A stretch of 9,112 nt of DNA from an uncultured Clostridia bacterium. GTDB taxonomy: Bacteria; Bacillota; Clostridia; Christensenellales; Borkfalkiaceae. Shown here piece after piece: positions 1-6,100 of the stretch (positions are counted from its first letter, which is position 1; each line of letters opens with the position of its first letter). Made by a program: the position numbers and the translations under genes. The stretch lies in the NCBI GenBank assembly GCA_900557285.1, contig USSJ01000028.1:1-9112 (forward strand), given 5' to 3'. The notes beneath the pieces are model-generated. The model did no database searches and was not told the DNA's origin. It was given only the letters and a program-made list of their open reading frames with translations.

Positions 1-420
1 CTTATTCCCGCAAACGCTACCGCAAAGGATATGGCAGTCGATTTTCTGCGTTTTATGGCAACGGACATCGCGCAGGATGCCTATGCGCAGGCGACGGACG
101 GCGCAAGTCTTCCTTTTAACTACAATATCCGCGAGAAAAATCCCGAACTGTACAATCAATTTTCTGCCATTCAGAAATCGAGGATCGATTATTTCTATCC
201 TGAAACGGAGACATTGTACACGGTGAACACGCTTCCCATGGAAAACCGTTATGCGCTTTATTACTACGGACAGGTCACCGCATTTCAGCCCACGGAATGG
301 TATACGGTACTGCGTCAGGATAAAAACGACAAGACGCCTGTTTATTATTGGAATGAGACGGTCAGTTACTGGACGCAGAGCCGTTTTGATACCGCTTTGC
401 AGCGTGCGGGACTGAAATAG
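1..420 (+). CDS. ABC transporter extracellular solute-binding protein, C-terminal part (5' end outside window)
   Basis: The reading frame is open from the first base and ends at TAG (418-420), giving 139 codons of a longer gene. The start of the fragment (Ile-Pro-Ala-Asn, then an Ala/Lys-rich turn and the helix DFLRFMATDIAQ) matches the part of family 1 sugar-binding proteins where a 'IPxNAKN...A..FLKFM.s.eaQ' stretch precedes the closing helices. The last residues (WTQSRFDTALQRAGLK) form the usual C-terminal amphipathic helix ending in Ala-Gly-Leu. Such lipoproteins sit outside the membrane and deliver oligosaccharides or other solutes to an ABC permease. The N-terminal lipobox and ligand-contact region are outside the window, so the substrate cannot be named. 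The gap to the next gene is only 26 bases with no terminator, so co-transcription with the glycosidase-like gene is likely. Permease genes, if clustered, would be upstream. Family assignment is by pattern recognition from the C-terminus only. Confidence 0.72.
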   Translation, partial: LIPANATAKDMAVDFLRFMATDIAQDAYAQATDGASLPFNYNIREKNPELYNQFSAIQKSRIDYFYPETETLYTVNTLPMENRYALYYYGQVTAFQPTEWYTVLRQDKNDKTPVYYWNETVSYWTQSRFDTALQRAGLK

Positions 421-432
421 TCTGAAACAGAA

Positions 433-438
433 GGGAGG
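433..438 (+). promoter_or_regulatory. Ribosome binding site of the GH123-like lipoprotein gene
   Basis: GGGAGG lies 8 bases before the ATG at 447. It supports this Met as the start, as does the lipoprotein signal peptide that begins immediately there. Confidence 0.85.
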
Positions 439-446
439 AAAATTCA

Positions 447-3110
447 ATGAAAAAGGCAGCAGCAGTAACGCTGGCGCTTCTGTTATCGCTCACTCTCTTC
501 GCCGGTTGCGGCGAAGAGAAAACAGCGGAGCAGAAATATCCCGGAACGCTCAAAGAAACGCATATCTGGACGACTTCTGCCACTGAAAAGGTGCTCAAAG
601 AGAAACCGTACGGCAGTTACGAAAATATAAAGACAGATGGATTGCGTATACTTGCGGCGAGAAACGAATACGAATCGGCGCAGATCATTCTCAGCGCTAC
701 GGGCGAAGAGGGACGCGATATCCGCTATGAGGTGAAAGCAAACGATCTCACTTGCGGAACGGAAAAACTTTCGGCGGCCAATGCGGCGATCTTTCATGAA
801 AAGTACATCCGCGTAAGTACGACTTCGGAAGAGGCCGGTTGGTATCCCGATGCGCTTGTTCCGTATGAAAATATCAAAGAAGCGGGCGAAAACGTCGTGG
901 CGGCAGGGGAAAACCAGGGACTGTATGTGCGCTGGTATATTCCGGAAGATCAGGCGGCGGGCGTATATACGGGCAATGTCACGGTCACGGTAGGGGGAGA
1001 AAGTGAAAACGTTCCTGTCACCCTTGAAGTGCGCGACGTTACCGTTCCCGAAGAGAACCATGCGCAGAGTGTATTCCTCAATGAGTGGTATTTCTACCGC
1101 GGCGAACTGGACAGTACGCAGGAAATGTTCGACAAATACAATGAAGCGCTGATCGATTATCGCCTCAACCCCAATTATATTCTTTACGATTTTGACGTAA
1201 AATCGGATGAAGGGATCCGGGCGTATGTGGACAAAGCGTACGAATATGTACAAAATCCGCTTTGTTCCACCATCTCGCTGCCGTATGCGTCTGCGTTCAT
1301 GAGCGGGGCGCAGGTGGACGAAAAATATGCGCAATATCTGCGGCTCGAAGAGAGTGAAGGGATGTACCTGACCGATCATGAAAACTATGATTTCACGACG
1401 GCGGCGTACAACGTCGTGAAAAACAGCGGTACGCTGGAAGCGCTTGACGGAGATCTGATGGAAAAACATATCGCCGCGTTTGCGGAAAAGAGCCTGACCG
1501 AAGGGTATGACCTTTTCTCCAAACTGGTCACTTATTTCCGTATGATCGATGAAACGCACGACGCGCTCGGGTATTCGCGCGTCAAGATGATCAGCGTCAT
1601 CTTCCGCGGGGTGGCCAACAAGGCCGCGGAGCAAATGCTGGCCGAAAAGTCTTCCCTGATCGCGAAGTATCCTCAGCTGGATGCAAAAGCGAAGGAAAAC
1701 GGTTATGCTTCCGCAGATGCGTTCATCGAATCGCTCGCGGAAAGTCTGCAAAATATGTATCATATAGCGACGATTGCGTCGCAGACGGATTACAATGAGA
1801 TTCTTCCTTATCTGGAAGGCGGATGTCCGCTGTTCGACGCCTATGATACCGAAGAAGGCAGGGCGAACTATAACAGTCAGACAAAGCGCTGGTGGTACGG
1901 TTGTGTGGCTCCGGAACCTCCCTATGCGACGTATCGTATCGACGATTCCATGCTGGATCCGAGGATGGTCAGTTGGATGCAGGCGGAATACGGAGTTGTA
2001 GGCAACCTGTACTGGGCGACGACAATCTATGCCGATAATCTTACATGGACGTATCAGCCTATTTATGATTATTACGAAGGCAATGCCATGCGTTATCCCG
2101 GTGCGAACGGAGACGGATTCCTGTTTTATCCGGGTGCGCAGTACGGGGTGGACGGACCGGTGGCGAGTATGCGCCTCGAAGCGATCCGCGACGGGTTGGA
2201 AGAATACGAACTTCTCTATGCCATGCGGGAAACGTATGAAACGAGCGGGCTGAATACCGATGCGAACGGGGACGGGGTCAGCGATGAATTTTCCGAAATG
2301 ATGGGCAGTCTCGTTTCGGAATTATACGACGGGACAGTCGTCACGGCAAACACTTCCTCATTTGATACGGCGCGCGAAACGCTGTTCGATCTGTACGAAC
2401 TCAATGCGTCGCCTGCCAGATTCAGCATAACGGCGAGGTCGGACAACAGCGGCGCGGCGACGCTGACGTTTGCGGCGGCAGAAGGTGCGCAGATCTCCCT
2501 TGCGGAAGGGACGCCCGATTCCGTTCGCCTGAGTGAAGGAGTAAGCAACGGCAGCGGCATGAAAGTATATACCGTTACCGCAAATCTGACCCAAAACGAT
2601 TCCAATATGCTTCGTCTGAATATTTCGGCGGAAGACAAAACGTATACGTACGAAACGTATTTTGGCGGTCGGGCGTATGTCAATGCTGTATCTGACGAAT
2701 CCGTTACGGCGGCGGATATATCCAAAGTCGAAGGTGGGGTGGATGTTTCTGCGCAGAAAGAAGAAGGAATGATGAAAGTTACTCTTGCCGCCCGTGCAAG
2801 CACGGATATAAGGCAGGGATTCCTGCTCCGCGGTACACTGATCACGGGGATCGGCAAGGAAACCGACAGGATCGAGATCGCCGTACAGGGACCTGAAAAC
2901 AGGCTTGTTTCCGTCTATCTGGTCGGTGACAAAGGCATCACCTCTTTGGGCAGCATTACGTTTGGCGGCGGGCAGGAAATGGCAGTGCTTTCGTTTGCAT
3001 CCGCCGATTGGAACAAAGTCGGCACTCTGCAAAGCCTGCGTTTTGAGTTCGCTTCCGGAACGGAAGAGACTGTGCTTTCGATTGAAAAGATCGTCGTGTA
3101 CGGTAAATAA
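447..3110 (+). CDS. GH123-like (DUF4091) glycoside hydrolase lipoprotein
   Basis: An 887-residue surface lipoprotein, probably acting on a glycan outside the cell. Residues 1-21 are a lipoprotein signal peptide (KK, hydrophobic core, FAG then Cys21). Residues about 35-200 form an N-terminal beta-sandwich with the family motif AARNEYESAQ (70-79). A TIM-barrel-like region follows (about 205-590). Its end carries hallmarks of the DUF4091/GH123 catalytic domain: RWWYGCVAPEPPY (481-493), GNLYWATTIYAD (519-530), GFLFYPG (557-563) and LEAIRDGLEEYELLYAMRE (577-595). In characterised GH123 beta-N-acetylgalactosaminidases an adjacent Asp-Glu pair works by substrate-assisted catalysis; here Asp368-Glu369 in RMIDET is the best candidate pair, though the usual following Pro is Thr. 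Residues 605-616 form a DxNxDGxxD calcium-type loop. Residues about 655-740 and 741-887 look like two accessory beta-sandwiches. Family membership is clear; activity and substrate (GalNAc or another sugar) are not, because most DUF4091 proteins are uncharacterised. Confidence 0.9.
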   Translation: MKKAAAVTLALLLSLTLFAGCGEEKTAEQKYPGTLKETHIWTTSATEKVLKEKPYGSYENIKTDGLRILAARNEYESAQIILSATGEEGRDIRYEVKANDLTCGTEKLSAANAAIFHEKYIRVSTTSEEAGWYPDALVPYENIKEAGENVVAAGENQGLYVRWYIPEDQAAGVYTGNVTVTVGGESENVPVTLEVRDVTVPEENHAQSVFLNEWYFYRGELDSTQEMFDKYNEALIDYRLNPNYILYDFDVKSDEGIRAYVDKAYEYVQNPLCSTISLPYASAFMSGAQVDEKYAQYLRLEESEGMYLTDHENYDFTTAAYNVVKNSGTLEALDGDLMEKHIAAFAEKSLTEGYDLFSKLVTYFRMIDETHDALGYSRVKMISVIFRGVANKAAEQMLAEKSSLIAKYPQLDAKAKENGYASADAFIESLAESLQNMYHIATIASQTDYNEILPYLEGGCPLFDAYDTEEGRANYNSQTKRWWYGCVAPEPPYATYRIDDSMLDPRMVSWMQAEYGVVGNLYWATTIYADNLTWTYQPIYDYYEGNAMRYPGANGDGFLFYPGAQYGVDGPVASMRLEAIRDGLEEYELLYAMRETYETSGLNTDANGDGVSDEFSEMMGSLVSELYDGTVVTANTSSFDTARETLFDLYELNASPARFSITARSDNSGAATLTFAAAEGAQISLAEGTPDSVRLSEGVSNGSGMKVYTVTANLTQNDSNMLRLNISAEDKTYTYETYFGGRAYVNAVSDESVTAADISKVEGGVDVSAQKEEGMMKVTLAARASTDIRQGFLLRGTLITGIGKETDRIEIAVQGPENRLVSVYLVGDKGITSLGSITFGGGQEMAVLSFASADWNKVGTLQSLRFEFASGTEETVLSIEKIVVYGK
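2259..2294 (+). other. Calcium-binding-type loop in the GH123-like protein
   Basis: Residues 605-616 read DANGDGVSDEFS, with Asp605, Asn607, Asp609, Gly610 and Asp613 in the spacing of EF-hand or thrombospondin type 3 calcium loops. It sits just after the DUF4091 core. A single copy without the paired helices argues against a dockerin. Calcium binding is inferred from the spacing only. Confidence 0.5.
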
Positions 3111-3115
3111 GGAGG
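3109..3115 (+). promoter_or_regulatory. Ribosome binding site overlapping the upstream stop codon
   Basis: AAGGAGG begins inside the TAA stop (3108-3110) of the GH123-like gene and precedes the ATG at 3125 by 9 bases. The overlap suggests translational coupling of the two lipoprotein genes and fixes the start of the second. Confidence 0.85.
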
Positions 3116-3124
3116 GGATTTCGT

Positions 3125-6100
3125 ATGAAAAAAGCATGGATCGCTATCCTGTTGTCGGCTTTTCTTGCCTGTTCGGCGGCGGCGTTTGCAGCCTGTTCGG
3201 ACGGGGGAAGCGGGAGCACGACGATCAGTTTTGCCACCTATGAGAGCTGGGAAGAGGGGTTTTCTTATCTGAGCATCATGGACGGATTCGGTCGGGTATC
3301 CAGGTCGGATGAACAGGCGCACGGCGGAACGTATTCCGCAAAAGTGCAGCCGCTCGGCTCGCACACCGATCCCGACACAAAACCGTATTTCTATTATCCC
3401 ATGAAGATAGAAGGGGACGGCGGCTACGATTATTCGGATTTCACCTATCTCAACGAGATCCGTTTCTGGATGTATAATGCACAGGATCAGAAAGTAGGAT
3501 TTGAATTTTGTATCATAGCCAGCATAGCGGACATCGAAGGTACAGACTGCAAAGGCGTGCTGAATGTGGAACTTTCCCCGAAAACGTGGACAGAAGTTGT
3601 ATATAAACCGGACTATACCGCATTGCAGAATATGTGCGATGTAGCGAACATAGCGGGTATCGGTTTTCGTTTTGATAACTGTAAATCGGCGGATATTTCC
3701 GCAGCTCCCGTTCTTTACCTCGACGACATCACACTGAACAGATCGGGAAAAGCGAATATCGTCATAGAGGAGAGCGTGCCTGCCCGCGGAGAGATCCAGT
3801 CATTTGATGCGGCTTCCTCGCTGGTGTATGTAAGCATGGACAGCGGCATCGATTTTGCGGAGACGTGGTTGCCTTTCGGCAGCGAAAAACTGCCGGACGG
3901 GGTGAAGGGCGGCGTGGAATTTTCTATTACGGATTCGGATATCGGCACGTGGCCCCGCCTTAAATTCGATTCGCGTACCCTGCAGGGCGAACTGGAAAAA
4001 GCAGATTATTTCAGCCTTTTGCTGTATTTTGATGTTCCCGACGAAAACATCGATACCGTTGAGATCCGCATGGTTCCCGACACGGGCGATGCATATACGG
4101 AATATGTCAGGACGAATGAATGGGTAGAACTGAAGATCGACACCGACATCATTATGAACAATTGGAGTACGGTGATCGGTATTCAGTCGCGCGGGCTTTT
4201 CTGGGTGCAGAACGGTTCGCAGGGATATTGTTTCAATGATATCAAGGCGATTCGCGTGGCGGATATCAAGGGCGTATTCAACGAAGTGCGCGTTCCCGAT
4301 TTTGGTACGGCGATGGCGGGGCAAGAGATTACTTTGCCTGCGGCAACGCTGGAAGTGAACGGGCAGACGGTCACGGCTCAGTCTTGGGAATGTTCCGTGG
4401 AGTATTCCGACAAGGCGCTTTACGAAGAGAAATTCGGAGCGATCGCGCTTAACAATTCGGTGTTCACTCCTCAGGCGGGCGGCATTTATTATGTGACGTA
4501 CAGTGCCGTTTATAACGGAACGACTTACACCGCACAGGCAGAACTTTATGTTGAACGCAGGGCTGCGGCTTCGGGTGAGATCGAATCGTTTGACGATCCT
4601 TCCTCGCTGCAGAATGTGAGGCTGGAAAGCGGCCGCGTGTACACGGCGGAATATCTGTGGGCGGATGACGAGCGTCTCAGCGGCGCAGACGTCGTACTCG
4701 GCGGCGTGTCATATACCATTCCTTCCACGGGCGGTACGGGCAGCTGGCCCATGTTCTCGGTCACGCCTCGCGTATCCGCGAGCGCGATCGAAAGCAAATC
4801 CGAAGTTTCTTTCTGGATCTATCTGAAAGCAGACGAAAGCAAACTTACCGAAGAAAACAAGACCGCGGGCATCCGTGTCGCTGTTTTCCCGACACCCGGC
4901 AGCACGGGAGACGTCCGTATCGACAAGTATGTAATGCCGAACGAGTGGACAAAAATCACGGTAACGGCATCGGCTTTTGTGTCCTGTTATAACAATGTGG
5001 GGGTTGGAAAGACCGGATTCTTCTGGGTACAGAACGGCGCTCCTGCTGATCTTATAACCGAGATACGCATTGCAGGCATTCTTGCGACGGGTGAAAAGAT
5101 CGATCGGCCTGCCGCGGCGGAGAATGAAATCGAAAACTTTGCCGACGCGGGCAGCGTGGACGGCCTGAGCATTGCCAATGATGCGGAAAACATCGGCTGG
5201 ACGGACAAAGATGTTCCGGGAGGCGGCAGTGCGGCGTATGCGGACATCAAGGCGCCGGATAAAAGTTCTGAATATGAACCTTATCCCGCCGTCGCAGTTA
5301 CGGCGCGGCAGAACATAGCCGCATATCGCGCATTGCAAGAGCAGGGGTATAATGCGGTCACAATGCAGGTGTACCTTGTTCCCGAGAATGCGCAAAATGC
5401 CGGCAAACTTGCGCGGATGAATTACTGGGCGCAGCAGAGCGGCATGAACGATTCGCAGGGGACGGTTGCCGTCGGAAAGTGGGTCACGCTCACTTTCAGC
5501 CTGGATGCTTATCTTACCGCGCTGGAACAGACGGAAAACGCCAGTGTGAAAATGTTCTGGGTGCAGAGCAGTTATGATCTTCCCATAGAGCGTATCTATG
5601 TCCGTAACGTTCAGCTGAATAAAACGAACGACATTGCCGATCTTGCAAGCGAAGGGTTTGTATTGTTTGAATCGGGCGATCTGGATGTGACGTACGGCTA
5701 TGAAACGAGCGGTGTTCCGCAAGGGTATGACAGTGCGCTGAAAGCGACGTTTGTCAATAAGAAGGCCAACTATCCTAATTTCAAATTCTCCGCTGACAAG
5801 AACCTGTTGACGGGAAGCGAAGCATTGAAAGTGACGCTGTACATTGAAGCGACGGGTACGGAAAGCGTGAAAGCTGTGATGTGGCCGTACGGCGGCAAGG
5901 CGGTGTCGGGAGTGAGTCTGGAAACCAACAAATGGATCACTCTCGAGTTTGAAAAAGACGCACTCATGGAGGTGTACGGCTGGTCGGGTACAAACGGCAT
6001 AGCAAATACGAATCTTTTCTGGTTCACCAACGAACAGGATGTTTCGGCGGTGTATGTGGCAAAAATCGAGGCAGGTTCGCTGAGTGCGAAAAACATTGCC

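Noticed and set aside
483..1763. Minus-strand open frame of 426 codons opposite the GH123-like gene
   Set aside because: Its translation is unusually rich in Arg, Phe and Ile and shows no family features, while the plus strand encodes conserved domain motifs across the same bases.
2259..2294. Dockerin domain in the GH123-like protein
   Set aside because: Only one DxNxDG loop is present and it is not C-terminal; dockerins have two such segments. Kept only as a calcium-type loop.
3158..3172. Earlier possible lipobox at Cys16 (AFLAC) in the giant lipoprotein
   Set aside because: Cleavage there would leave a very short hydrophobic core. FAA-Cys24 fits the usual signal length and is followed by a Ser/Gly tether.
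2358..3364. Several overlapping minus-strand frames near the junction of the two lipoprotein genes
   Set aside because: They overlap each other and two supported plus-strand genes, and their products are low-complexity, Arg-rich and lack motifs.
4718..4732. IPSTG, a sortase-like motif at residues 532-536 of the giant lipoprotein
   Set aside because: It is internal, within J2, and is not followed by a hydrophobic span and positive tail. Anchoring is better explained by the N-terminal lipobox.
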